Below are positions 24,128 through 32,126 of a stretch of DNA of 64,000 bases, one piece after another. Position 1 is the stretch's first letter, and every line of letters starts with the position of its first letter. A program made the translations under genes and the position numbers. This DNA comes from Thalassolituus alkanivorans (lineage in GTDB: Bacteria; Pseudomonadota; Gammaproteobacteria; Pseudomonadales; Oceanobacteraceae): NCBI RefSeq assembly GCF_020447205.1, contig NZ_JAJAEL010000005.1, positions 62,001 to 126,000 of the forward strand, given 5' to 3'. Below the pieces are notes generated by a model, which searched no databases, was not told where the DNA came from, and saw only the letters and a program-made list of their open reading frames with translations.

Positions 24128-26491
24128 ATGATCAGACCGACTCTCTGGCGCCAGGCCGTTTTGCCAGCCGCGATTGCCTTGGCCGGTTTTTCTGCGCAAG
24201 CGGAACAGGCAGAAAAAAATCCGGTAGACCTCAGCAAAATGGTGGTATCAGCCGCTGGTTTTGAGCAGAAGGTCGTTGAAGCACCGGCCAGTATTTCTGT
24301 GATTACTCAGGAAGATCTGCGCTCCCGTCCTTATATGACTCTGCTGGATGCCGTGCGCGAACTGGAAGGTGTGGATATTGGTGAAACCCGCGATAAAACC
24401 GGCCAGGGTTCGGTCAGTATCCGTGGCATGGGAGCGGATTACACCCTGCTGCTGATCGATGGCCGCCGCCAGAACAACCATGGCGATATTTACCCGAATA
24501 ATTTCGGTGGTAATCAGTTCAACCATGTTCCGCCACTGGATGCGATTGAACGTATCGAAGTTATCCGAGGCCCGGCTTCAACCCTCTATGGTGCCGATGC
24601 GCTGGGTGGTGTGATTAACATCATTACCAAAAAAGTTACCGATGAATGGGCGGGTTCTGTCACTCTCGGCCGTTCATTCCAGGAGCAGGACGAATACGGT
24701 AATGACACCACCGCCGATTTCAGCCTGATGGGGCCGGTGATCAAAGATGTACTGGGTGTTGAGCTGCGCGGCAGTTTTTATCAGCGCGATGCGTCAGAGC
24801 CTGAATATGAAGATGCAACCGACCCGGCTGGTGTCAGCCACACCCGCACTCTGGGCTTTGGTTCCGGTGGTAAAACCACCGATAACACCAACACCAATCT
24901 GGGTTTTGGCGTGAACTGGAAACCGGCCGCCAATCAGACCCTGACGCTGGATATTGATCAGTCAAAACAGACCTACGACAACAAACCACTGGCGGATGGC
25001 AGCTTCCCGCTGGGCACCGTCGACAGCATCGACACCATCTGGCGTGTGCGCGGTGGTCAGGTGCAGCCGCGGGTCGGTTATGCCAAAGATCAGGAATTCA
25101 CCCGTGACCAGTGGGCCATTGCCCATGAAGGCGAATGGTCCTTCGGCAGCAGTTGGGTGTCGCTGCAGCATATTTCTACCGCCAACAAAGGCCGTACTGT
25201 GCCTTTCTCGGTGGCTGAGCGTGAACTGCTGCAACAGATGTACGACGGCACCGGTGCTTATGCCGGCCTGAGCGAAGATGAGCGCAAAACCATCGCGCAA
25301 AACACCTTCCTGCCGCGCCCGAAACGCACCATGGAAAGCAGCCAGTACACCCTGGATGCCAAAGTCGATATGCCGGTCAACGATTTCTATGGTCACCACC
25401 AGGTCGTGGTTGGCGGTCAGGTGATTGTTGCTGAGCTGGAAGACGGAGTCTTTGGTCTGGAAGGCGGTGACGCCGGCAGTGAAACCTCCGACTTCACCAT
25501 GTACTCGCTGTTTGCTGAAAATAACTGGTCGATGCTGAATGATTTCACCCTGACCACCGGTGTGCGTTATGACAACCACGATGTCTTCGGCAGCAATGTC
25601 AGCCCGCGCCTGTACGGTGTATACAACCTCGATCTGAGCTGGACAGTCAAAGGTGGCGTATCGACTGGTTATAAAACCCCGAAAACCACCGACTTGTTTA
25701 ACGGCATCACCGGTTTTGGCGGGCAGGGCACCAGTCCGTTTGCCGGTAACCCGGATCTGGAGCCGGAGAAAAGCGTCAACAGCGAGTTGGCGCTCTACTG
25801 GGAGGCGACCGAAGGTGGCCATAACTTCAATATCACCGCCTTCCATAACAAGTTCAAAGATAAGATCGCCAGCGGCGACCGGGTACCAACCTGTGCCAGC
25901 ACCAACGGCGCCAAGCCGTGTGTGAATCTGGGTGAGTACGAAACGCTGAACTACACCACCTACAGCCAGAAAATCAATATCGACGAAGCGCTGGTGCGCG
26001 GCGCTGAAGTAGCGGCCCGCTGGCAAATGAGTGAAGCGCTGTCATTGCGTGCCAACTACACCTACACCGACAGCAAACAGCTGTCCGGTAATGAACAAGG
26101 CCAGCCACTGACCAACAGTGCCAAGCACATGTCGAACCTGACGCTGGGCTGGGACATCAGCGACAAAGCCAACGTTTATCTGACCAGCGAAACCCGCTCG
26201 TCACGTTTCCGTGATGTGGATGAAGACGGCAACGCGCTGTACTTCAAAAACTACAACGTACTGCACCTCGGTGCGTCGTATGAAATCAGCGCCAACCTGA
26301 GCGTTAACGGCCGTATCAATAACCTGCTGGACGAAGACTTCACCACTTATCAGACCCGTTTTCAGGATGGGGTTGAGGGTGATGCCGCCGACGGTGATTA
26401 CGATGACGACGGTGAAATCACCTACATCGACGATTACAACAACAAAGACAAACGCCGCAACCTGTGGCTGGGCGTGAACTACCGCTTCTGA
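24128..26491 (+). CDS. TonB-dependent siderophore-type receptor
   Basis: A 787-residue outer-membrane receptor. Signal peptide about 1-25 (ending SAQA-E). The plug domain (about 45-165) has SISVITQEDLRSRPY, VSIRGMGADYTLLLIDGRRQ and IERIEVIRGPASTLYGADALGGVINIITK, matching FepA/CirA-type receptors. The 22-strand barrel ends in the aromatic NYRF. Near the C-terminus, residues 757-768 (DYDDDGEITYID) look like an EF-hand loop placed just before the last strand. A Fur-like site upstream and the iron-release-type operon downstream point to a ferric siderophore, not identified. Confidence 0.9.
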   Translation: MIRPTLWRQAVLPAAIALAGFSAQAEQAEKNPVDLSKMVVSAAGFEQKVVEAPASISVITQEDLRSRPYMTLLDAVRELEGVDIGETRDKTGQGSVSIRGMGADYTLLLIDGRRQNNHGDIYPNNFGGNQFNHVPPLDAIERIEVIRGPASTLYGADALGGVINIITKKVTDEWAGSVTLGRSFQEQDEYGNDTTADFSLMGPVIKDVLGVELRGSFYQRDASEPEYEDATDPAGVSHTRTLGFGSGGKTTDNTNTNLGFGVNWKPAANQTLTLDIDQSKQTYDNKPLADGSFPLGTVDSIDTIWRVRGGQVQPRVGYAKDQEFTRDQWAIAHEGEWSFGSSWVSLQHISTANKGRTVPFSVAERELLQQMYDGTGAYAGLSEDERKTIAQNTFLPRPKRTMESSQYTLDAKVDMPVNDFYGHHQVVVGGQVIVAELEDGVFGLEGGDAGSETSDFTMYSLFAENNWSMLNDFTLTTGVRYDNHDVFGSNVSPRLYGVYNLDLSWTVKGGVSTGYKTPKTTDLFNGITGFGGQGTSPFAGNPDLEPEKSVNSELALYWEATEGGHNFNITAFHNKFKDKIASGDRVPTCASTNGAKPCVNLGEYETLNYTTYSQKINIDEALVRGAEVAARWQMSEALSLRANYTYTDSKQLSGNEQGQPLTNSAKHMSNLTLGWDISDKANVYLTSETRSSRFRDVDEDGNALYFKNYNVLHLGASYEISANLSVNGRINNLLDEDFTTYQTRFQDGVEGDAADGDYDDDGEITYIDDYNNKDKRRNLWLGVNYRF

Positions 26492-26636
26492 TGCTGTTGC
26501 CGCCACCACCTGCGTAAGCACACGGCCCCATTCGGGGCCGTATGCTTGTGCCGTTGTTTGTTTCGCTGGCTTCTGGGCGCAGCCGGGAAGTAAGAAATCT
26601 TATTAAGTGATAAGTGAATAGAAATGTAAATTTGCT

Positions 26637-26655
26637 AATGCTAATTGTTCGTATT
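26637..26655. promoter_or_regulatory. Candidate Fur box upstream of the PepSY operon
   Basis: AATGCTAATTGTTCGTATT closely follows the usual AATGNNAATTNTTCNTATT pattern of Fur boxes in pseudomonad-like bacteria. It sits 67 bases before the PepSY gene. Visual match only. Confidence 0.5.
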
Positions 26656-26721
26656 TGCGGCTTTACTGCTAGAATGCTGCCCATCTAACGCCGTCTGAGC
26701 CCTGCCTGTGAAGTATCCCGG

Positions 26722-27345
26722 ATGATCCGATCTTTATCTGCCCGCCTGCCTGTATCGGGCATCGTTTTTGGCAGCCTGCGCCAGTGGCACTGGATCAGCT
26801 CCGCCCTCTGTCTGGTGGGCATGATTCTGTTTGCCTTTACCGGCATCACGTTAAACCACGCGGCGGACATCAAGGCTGAACCGGTGACGGTAACGCTGGA
26901 AACCGAGCTGTCTGCCACCTTGCTGAAAACCCTGTCCGGGCGCAGCGCCGGGCCGTTACCGCTGGCGCTGCGCCAGTGGCTGCTGCAGGAACACGGCATC
27001 AGCGTGCCTGCGGCGGACGCCGAATGGCAGGGCAATGAAGTGTATCTGGGCATGCCCAGACCCGGCGGTGATGCCTGGCTGAGCATTGAAACCGACAGCG
27101 GAGTGCTGCTTTACGAACGCACCGAACGCGGCTGGATTTCGTACCTGAACGACCTGCATAAAGGCCGCAATACCGGCCCTCTGTGGTCATGGTTTATCGA
27201 TATTTTTTCGCTGCTGTGTCTGGTTTTCTCACTCAGCGGTTTATGGCTGCTGGTGCGTTACGCCCGCCAGCGCCCATCCACCTGGCCGTTGGTGGCACTG
27301 GGCGTGGTTATCCCGCTGCTGATCATTATTTTGAGCGTGCATTAA
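26722..27345 (+). CDS. PepSY-associated membrane protein
   Basis: A 207-residue PepSY-TM protein. A helix at about 26-48 (ISSALCLVGMILFAFTGITLNHA) precedes a periplasmic domain of about 110 residues with DAWLSIETDSGVLLYERTERGWISYLNDLHKGRNTG, a typical PepSY_TM end. Two more helices follow (about 155-175 and 185-205). Such proteins accompany siderophore receptors and are thought to take part in reductive iron release. It begins the four-gene operon. Confidence 0.85.
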   Translation: MIRSLSARLPVSGIVFGSLRQWHWISSALCLVGMILFAFTGITLNHAADIKAEPVTVTLETELSATLLKTLSGRSAGPLPLALRQWLLQEHGISVPAADAEWQGNEVYLGMPRPGGDAWLSIETDSGVLLYERTERGWISYLNDLHKGRNTGPLWSWFIDIFSLLCLVFSLSGLWLLVRYARQRPSTWPLVALGVVIPLLIIILSVH

Positions 27346-27355
27346 AGGAATGAAT

Positions 27356-27895
27356 ATGAAGAACCCGATACCGCGTTCGCTGCTGCCGGCGTTGCTGCTG
27401 GCCGCAACACGATGCGTGAGTGTGCAATCGGCAAGCGCCGCCGAGCTGAGCCTCGCGGTCGAAATACCGCAACTGAACGTCGCTGAATATCACAAACCCT
27501 ATGTTGCCATCTGGATTGAAAACAACAGCACCAGAGCCGTCACCAATCTGGCCGTTTGGTACGACGCAGAAATGCGCAATAACGAAGGCGAAAAATGGCT
27601 GAAAGATATGCGCCAGTGGTGGCGTCGCAGCGGCCGCACACTGCAGATGCCGGTGGATGGTGTTACCGGCGCGACCAAGGGGCCGGGTCAGCATCATCTG
27701 CAATTCCACTTCGGCACCGCGCCTCTGAATGAACTGGCCGGAGGTGATTACACCCTGCGGGTAGAAGCCGCGCGTGAAGTGGGCGGGCGCGAAGTGGTCG
27801 ATATTCCGTTCAGCTGGCCGCTAACCCAAACCGCTACTTTCACCGCCAGCGGCAGCACCGAGCTGGGTGCTGTGGCTGTAAGCATTAAACCCTGA
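27356..27895 (+). CDS. DUF2271 periplasmic protein
   Basis: A 179-residue exported protein. Signal peptide about 1-28 (ALLLAATRCVSVQSASAAE). The mature part has the DUF2271 layout: ELSLAVEIPQLNVAEYHKPYVAIWIE, VTNLAVWYD, KWLKDMRQWWRRSGR, DGVTGATKGPGQHHL. The ATG at 27356 has AAAGGA at good spacing; an ATG 6 bases earlier is too close to it. Always found with PepSY and DUF4198 genes in iron loci; no biochemical role is known. Confidence 0.85.
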   Translation: MKNPIPRSLLPALLLAATRCVSVQSASAAELSLAVEIPQLNVAEYHKPYVAIWIENNSTRAVTNLAVWYDAEMRNNEGEKWLKDMRQWWRRSGRTLQMPVDGVTGATKGPGQHHLQFHFGTAPLNELAGGDYTLRVEAAREVGGREVVDIPFSWPLTQTATFTASGSTELGAVAVSIKP

Positions 27896-27908
27896 ACAGG
27901 ACACCAAC

Positions 27909-28736
27909 ATGTTGAATAAAACCCCATTCAAACCATTCTTTGTCGCCGCGTTGGTGCTGGGCAGTGTGGCCGTACAGGCACACCGCGCCTGGATCGTACC
28001 GCAGGAAACCGTACTGTCCGGCGAAAACCGCTGGGTCAGTTTTGATGCGGCGGTTTCCAACGATATTTTTCTCGCCAACTACAACCCCGGCCGCTTCGTT
28101 GGCGTGCAGGTCATTAACCCCGACGGCAGCGCCGGTCAGGTTGAAAATCTGCACACCGGCAAATACCGCAGCGTGTTTGATCTGCCGTTAACACAGGAAG
28201 GCACCTATCGCCTGTTTATCGCCTCATCCGGTCTGCGTGCCTTATGGGAAGAAGACGGGCAGCGCCGCATGTATCCGGGCCGTGGTGAGCAATACAGCGC
28301 CGAAGGTTTTGCCAAAGCTGTCCCGGAAAACGCCGACAAATTAGTGGTATCGCAGGCCTCCCGCCGCATGGAAACCTTTGTCACCCTGGGCGCGCCAAGC
28401 CGCAACGCACTGGCAGTCAGCGGGCAGGGACTGGAGCTGTTGGCCGTCACGCATCCGAACGATCTGTTTGCCGGTGAAGAGGCCAGCTTCCGTTTTCTGA
28501 TCGACGGTGAAGCCGCGCAGGGCGCCGACGTTACCCTGATCCGCGAAGGCACCCGCTACCGCAATGCGCAGGAAGCAATCACCCTCAAAACCAACAGCAA
28601 GGGTGAAATCACCGTACGCTGGAACGGTGCCGGACGTTACTTTCTGGAAGCCGAATACAAAGACAATAAAGCGCAAAAACCGGCCACCGAACGCAGCGGC
28701 AGCTATGTGGCCGTGCTTGAGGTTCTGCCGGACTGA
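27909..28736 (+). CDS. DUF4198 periplasmic protein
   Basis: A 275-residue exported protein. Signal peptide about 1-24 (ending VQA-H). The mature N-terminus HRAWIVPQETVLSGENRWVSFD is typical of DUF4198, whose members lie in metal-uptake operons; some bind metal through the N-terminal His. Residues about 180-275 form a carboxypeptidase-regulatory-like Ig fold (ADVTLIREGTRYRNAQEAITLK...). Starts 13 bases after DUF2271. Confidence 0.85.
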   Translation: MLNKTPFKPFFVAALVLGSVAVQAHRAWIVPQETVLSGENRWVSFDAAVSNDIFLANYNPGRFVGVQVINPDGSAGQVENLHTGKYRSVFDLPLTQEGTYRLFIASSGLRALWEEDGQRRMYPGRGEQYSAEGFAKAVPENADKLVVSQASRRMETFVTLGAPSRNALAVSGQGLELLAVTHPNDLFAGEEASFRFLIDGEAAQGADVTLIREGTRYRNAQEAITLKTNSKGEITVRWNGAGRYFLEAEYKDNKAQKPATERSGSYVAVLEVLPD

Positions 28737-28738
28737 TC

Positions 28739-30121
28739 ATGATCTCTCTGCAACCCTGGGGGCAGGCCAGCCTGCTGATACTTGGCTGGTGCCTGCTCGC
28801 CCTCTGGTGTTTTCGCGCTTCCCTGCGGCAGCGCTGGCATAACCGCTGCGCTGCTCATCCTGATTTGCCTGTAACCCTTGTTGCCTATGCCAGCGAAGGC
28901 GGCACGGCTGCCGCACTGGCCGGGGATTTAGCGCAGCAGTTAGAGCAGGGTGGTGAGGCAGTTAGCCTGCTGCCTCTTAACCAGCTGAGCCGGCAGCAAC
29001 TGGCCATCAGCCGTCGCTTACTGATCATTGCCAGCACCTGTGGCGATGGTGAAGCGCCGGCCAACGGCCAGCATTTTCTCCGCCGTCTGCAGCACAGTCA
29101 GCGGCAGGGCCAGCATGTTGTGCAGGATGTACGCTACGCGGTGCTGGCGCTGGGCGACGACGACTACCCACAGTTCTGCGCTTTTGGTCTGCAGCTGCAC
29201 AAACAGCTGCAACAGGCCGGTGCGCAGCCGATGTTTGCGCCACTGTGCGTGAATCGTCTTGAGCGCCAGTCTCTTGAGCAATGGCAGCAGCAACTGGCAG
29301 AACAGGGATTCACCCTGACGGGCGCTGTAGCAGACAGTCACGCCGCAACAGAAGAGCTGACGCTGGAGCAACGGCTGTGGTTAAACCCCGGCAGTCCGGG
29401 AGCTGCTTTGTATGAACTGCATCTGAGTAAGCCGCAACACAGCCACTGGCAGGCCGGAGATATTGCCCGCTTATGGCTGGCCGGCCGTTACCGCGACTAC
29501 AGCATTGCCAGCCTGCCAGAAGAGAATCATCTGCGCCTGCTGGTGCGTGAACAGCACCACGATAACGGCGAACCCGGACTGGGCTCCGGCTGGTTGTGCC
29601 AGCAATGGCAGCCCGGCAGCACAAGCCGGTTCAGCGTACGCAGTAACCCTGCTTTTCATGCACCGTCAACGGCTGTACCACTGATACTGATCGGCAATGG
29701 CACCGGCCTGGCCGGACTGCGTGCCCACCTTAAACAGCGCAGCCTGCAAAACTCACAAGCCCCTTGCTGGTTGCTGTTTGGTGAACGCAGCCCGGAACAT
29801 GACCGCATCTGGCAGCAGGAACTCGACCACTGGTATCAGAGTGGCGTACTCACCGAACTCGACCGCTGTTACTCGCGCGCCTCCGGCGCTGCAGAACTGC
29901 CCGCGCTGTGTGGACGAAGCCACCGCGGCTATGTGCAACATGCGCTGCAGCGTGAACAAAAACGCCTGCGGCAATGGCTGAAACAAGGCGCAGCGATTTA
30001 TATCTGCGGCAGTCGTGATGGCATGGCCAGCGATATCGACCAGCTGCTGCAACAATGGCTCGGTAAACGTGCAATAGAGCGCCTGCAACAGCAGGGGCGT
30101 TACCGTAAAGACGTCTATTGA
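28739..30121 (+). CDS. Membrane-anchored flavodoxin/FAD-NADPH reductase (CysJ-like)
   Basis: A 460-residue diflavin reductase. Helix about 10-27 anchors it to the inner membrane. A flavodoxin domain (about 44-180) has VAYASEGGTA, STCGDGEAP and LALGDDDYPQF as FMN loops. The ferredoxin-reductase part (about 210-460) has RDYSIAS (FAD), IGNGTGLAGLRAHL (NADPH) and YICGSRDGM. Last gene of the iron operon, 2 bases after DUF4198. It probably feeds electrons from NADPH to the PepSY protein to reduce ferric iron from siderophore; this is inferred from context. Confidence 0.88.
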   Translation: MISLQPWGQASLLILGWCLLALWCFRASLRQRWHNRCAAHPDLPVTLVAYASEGGTAAALAGDLAQQLEQGGEAVSLLPLNQLSRQQLAISRRLLIIASTCGDGEAPANGQHFLRRLQHSQRQGQHVVQDVRYAVLALGDDDYPQFCAFGLQLHKQLQQAGAQPMFAPLCVNRLERQSLEQWQQQLAEQGFTLTGAVADSHAATEELTLEQRLWLNPGSPGAALYELHLSKPQHSHWQAGDIARLWLAGRYRDYSIASLPEENHLRLLVREQHHDNGEPGLGSGWLCQQWQPGSTSRFSVRSNPAFHAPSTAVPLILIGNGTGLAGLRAHLKQRSLQNSQAPCWLLFGERSPEHDRIWQQELDHWYQSGVLTELDRCYSRASGAAELPALCGRSHRGYVQHALQREQKRLRQWLKQGAAIYICGSRDGMASDIDQLLQQWLGKRAIERLQQQGRYRKDVY

Positions 30122-30144
30122 ACATAGTTAAAACCCTATTGTTT

Positions 30145-30470
30145 GTGGGAACGGCATTTTGCCGCGATGACCAACATCCAACATCACGACTGAAAGTCGT
30201 TCCCACAGATGTCATTCCCCAGGCATCGGAATTATTGGAGTGGGAGCGGCATTTTGCCGCGATCGCAAACCGCCCGCGAAATGAAACGCCGCGCATATCT
30301 GAAAATGTCGCCTTTCCCGTAGGAGCGGGCCATGCCCGCGAAATGAAACGCCGCGTATATCTGAAAATGTCGCCATTCCCGTAGGAGCGGGCCATGCCCG
30401 CGAAATTACTGCAGCGGGAACGGCATTTTTGCCGTCATAACTAACATCACGACTGAAAGTCGTTCCCACA
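30145..30470. repeat. REP/BIME cluster
   Basis: Extragenic palindromic repeats. Two copies of GTAGGAGCGGGCCATGCCCG lie at 30319 and 30381, in a 62-bp tandem unit (about 30278-30401). Outer units 30145-30207 and 30413-30470 share GGGAACGGCATTTTTGCCG-like hairpins and the direct repeat CATCACGACTGAAAGTCG. The REP core recurs, in inverted pair, at 55072-55152. No convincing gene lies in 30122-30675. Confidence 0.85.
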
Positions 30471-30579
30471 GGTGTTATTCCACAAAGGTCATTCGCCGCG
30501 TCATCTCACTCGCTTCATTCCTCAAAAATTCTCGCTTTCGCAGAGTGCGGCTTTTAAAACAACAACGCCTAAAACAACA

Positions 30580-30608
30580 ATGCCCGCCCTGAAAACAGGG
30601 CGGGCATT
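30580..30608 (-). terminator. Candidate terminator for the ABM-domain gene
   Basis: A strong hairpin ATGCCCGCCCTG-AAAA-CAGGGCGGGCAT, followed on the minus strand by a T-rich but interrupted tract. It lies 68 bases past the stop at 30676. Confidence 0.5.
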
Positions 30609-30675
30609 GCTGGTTGCTCTCTGTGTCACTGCTGGCTGTCAGGCCAGGCATGTCAGAACAAAAACAGATCGTTCA

Positions 30676-30957
30676 TTACACCGTCAGCAGGGTAATTTTC
30701 TCTTCATCCACCAGGATCGGTTTAATCGCCGCCAGCAGTGCCGCGCGCTGCTCGGTATGCTTCCACATATCCCACGCCTGTTCGCTCTGCCAGGTGGTGA
30801 TAATCACCCGGTGGGCGCTGTTTTTCATATCGATATAGTTAACACCGGAGGTATAGCCCGGTGCTTCAACCATCGTGCGCAGCATGGTTTTCATAATCTG
30901 CTCATAGGTAGATTCCATACCCTCGGCAATATTGCGCTCGATAATCACCTTAATCAT
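30676..30957 (-). CDS. Antibiotic-biosynthesis-monooxygenase (ABM)-fold protein
   Basis: A 93-residue ABM/dimeric ferredoxin-like protein: MIKVIIERNIAEGMESTYEQ, then MVEAPGYTSGVNYID and RVIITTWQSEQAWDMWKHTEQR. This pattern suits small quinol oxygenases or heme-related ABM proteins, but the active-site residues are not distinctive. It is a single gene flanked by the REP cluster and a divergent SDR gene. Confidence 0.75.
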   Translation of the reverse strand: MIKVIIERNIAEGMESTYEQIMKTMLRTMVEAPGYTSGVNYIDMKNSAHRVIITTWQSEQAWDMWKHTEQRAALLAAIKPILVDEEKITLLTV

Positions 30958-31069
30958 GCGGATGTTCCTTACTCTGTTTGTCTGTTTCCAATAAGGTAGA
31001 GTCGCTGCCGGTTGAATGCAATGCAGCAGCCCGCTTTAAACCGCAAAAAGAAATAAAAAAGGACATAAC

Positions 31070-31816
31070 ATGCGCACATTGTGGATTGCCGGTAGCGGCA
31101 GCGAAATTGCCAAAGCCTTAATTGAGCGCTGGCAGAGCCAGAATCAGGGCCAGAGTCAGGGCCAGGCACAACACCAGACCGCCCAGACCGTGCGCTTGAT
31201 CAGCAGTGGTCGCGGGCCAGACTCCGCCGCCAGCGCCCATTGCCAGACCGATACCCGCGAGCCGCACAGCGTGGCCGAGCTGCAGGCCTTTATCCGCCGT
31301 GAAGGCACACCCGATGCTGTGATCGTCTGCAACGGCATACTCCATAACCAGCAAAACGGCCCGGAAAAATCCCTGCAAGAACTCAGTGCCGACTGGCTGC
31401 AGCACAGTCTGCAAAGCAACGTGATAAGCCATATTCACACCGCTCAGGCACTGGCTCCCTTTATTAAACGCGACAGCCAGCTGCGCTGGTTATCGTTATC
31501 GGCGATGGTCGGCAGCATCAGCGACAACCAGCTGGGCGGCTGGTACAGCTACCGCATGAGCAAAGCCGCGCTCAATATGTTTATAAAAAACCTCAGCATA
31601 GAATGGCAGCGCAAAGCGCCGAACTGCCTGGTTGCCGCCGTACACCCCGGCACCACCAACACCAGCCTGTCGGCACCGTTTCAGCAGAATATCGCCGCCG
31701 GCAAACTCTACACCCCGCAACAAACCGCGCAGCGCATCAGCGACGTATTGCTTAATTTACAACCAGAGCAGCACGGCCACCTGCTGCACTGGGATGGCCA
31801 CGTGCTGCCGTACTGA
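31070..31816 (+). CDS. SDR-family oxidoreductase (CsgA-like)
   Basis: A 248-residue short-chain dehydrogenase. The N-terminal nucleotide site is GSGSEIAKA (about 8-16), an unusual form of TGxxxGxG. NGILHN (about 85-90) and YSYRMSKAALNMF (about 157-169, with YxxxK) are canonical. WLSLSAMVG holds the catalytic Ser. Residues 24-40 form a Gln-rich insertion (NQGQSQGQAQHQTAQ) in the coenzyme region. Substrate unknown. AAAAGGA lies before the start. Confidence 0.8.
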   Translation: MRTLWIAGSGSEIAKALIERWQSQNQGQSQGQAQHQTAQTVRLISSGRGPDSAASAHCQTDTREPHSVAELQAFIRREGTPDAVIVCNGILHNQQNGPEKSLQELSADWLQHSLQSNVISHIHTAQALAPFIKRDSQLRWLSLSAMVGSISDNQLGGWYSYRMSKAALNMFIKNLSIEWQRKAPNCLVAAVHPGTTNTSLSAPFQQNIAAGKLYTPQQTAQRISDVLLNLQPEQHGHLLHWDGHVLPY

Positions 31817-32126
31817 CAGCGGCTGTACGTTGGTACGGATATTTACTAATCACAAAAAAGTTATTATCGTCGCGACTGGTCAAAAAAAGACAACACTGCT
31901 GTCAGGGAAGGCTTTGTTTTATCTGCATATCCCTTCCTCCGGTCTTTCCTCAGTTTACCCGGCCTGTACCCAGTTTTGGCGTGGCAGGCTGCAGCGGTAG
32001 GCACTGAGAAAACAGCCGTTATAATCCGCCACCATGCTGCCGCAGAGTTTTATTGCTACAGCAAAGCAGTAGTGGCACTTAATCCGGTCGTGATTTACCG
32101 ACCTTATAAACGCTGACGAGACAGAC
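31817..32126 (+). promoter_or_regulatory. Promoter region of the restriction-modification island
   Basis: A 310-base gap with no ORF I can support. A perfect TATAAT hexamer at 32020-32025 lies about 100 bases before hsdM; a matching -35 is poor. This is the only long gap before the nine-gene co-directional island, so it probably holds its main promoter. Confidence 0.35.

Noticed and set aside
24962-26026. 354-codon open frame on the minus strand
   Set aside because: It lies wholly inside the TonB receptor gene, whose protein is clearly homologous to known receptors; the opposite frame has no family features.
30118-30469. Short ORFs on both strands in the REP cluster
   Set aside because: They follow the repeat units, with repeated VGAGHAREMKRR-type peptides, and no ribosome site.
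30145-30470. Possible CRISPR array
   Set aside because: Repeats are palindromic REP units with only one exact tandem unit; spacers do not alternate and no cas genes are near.
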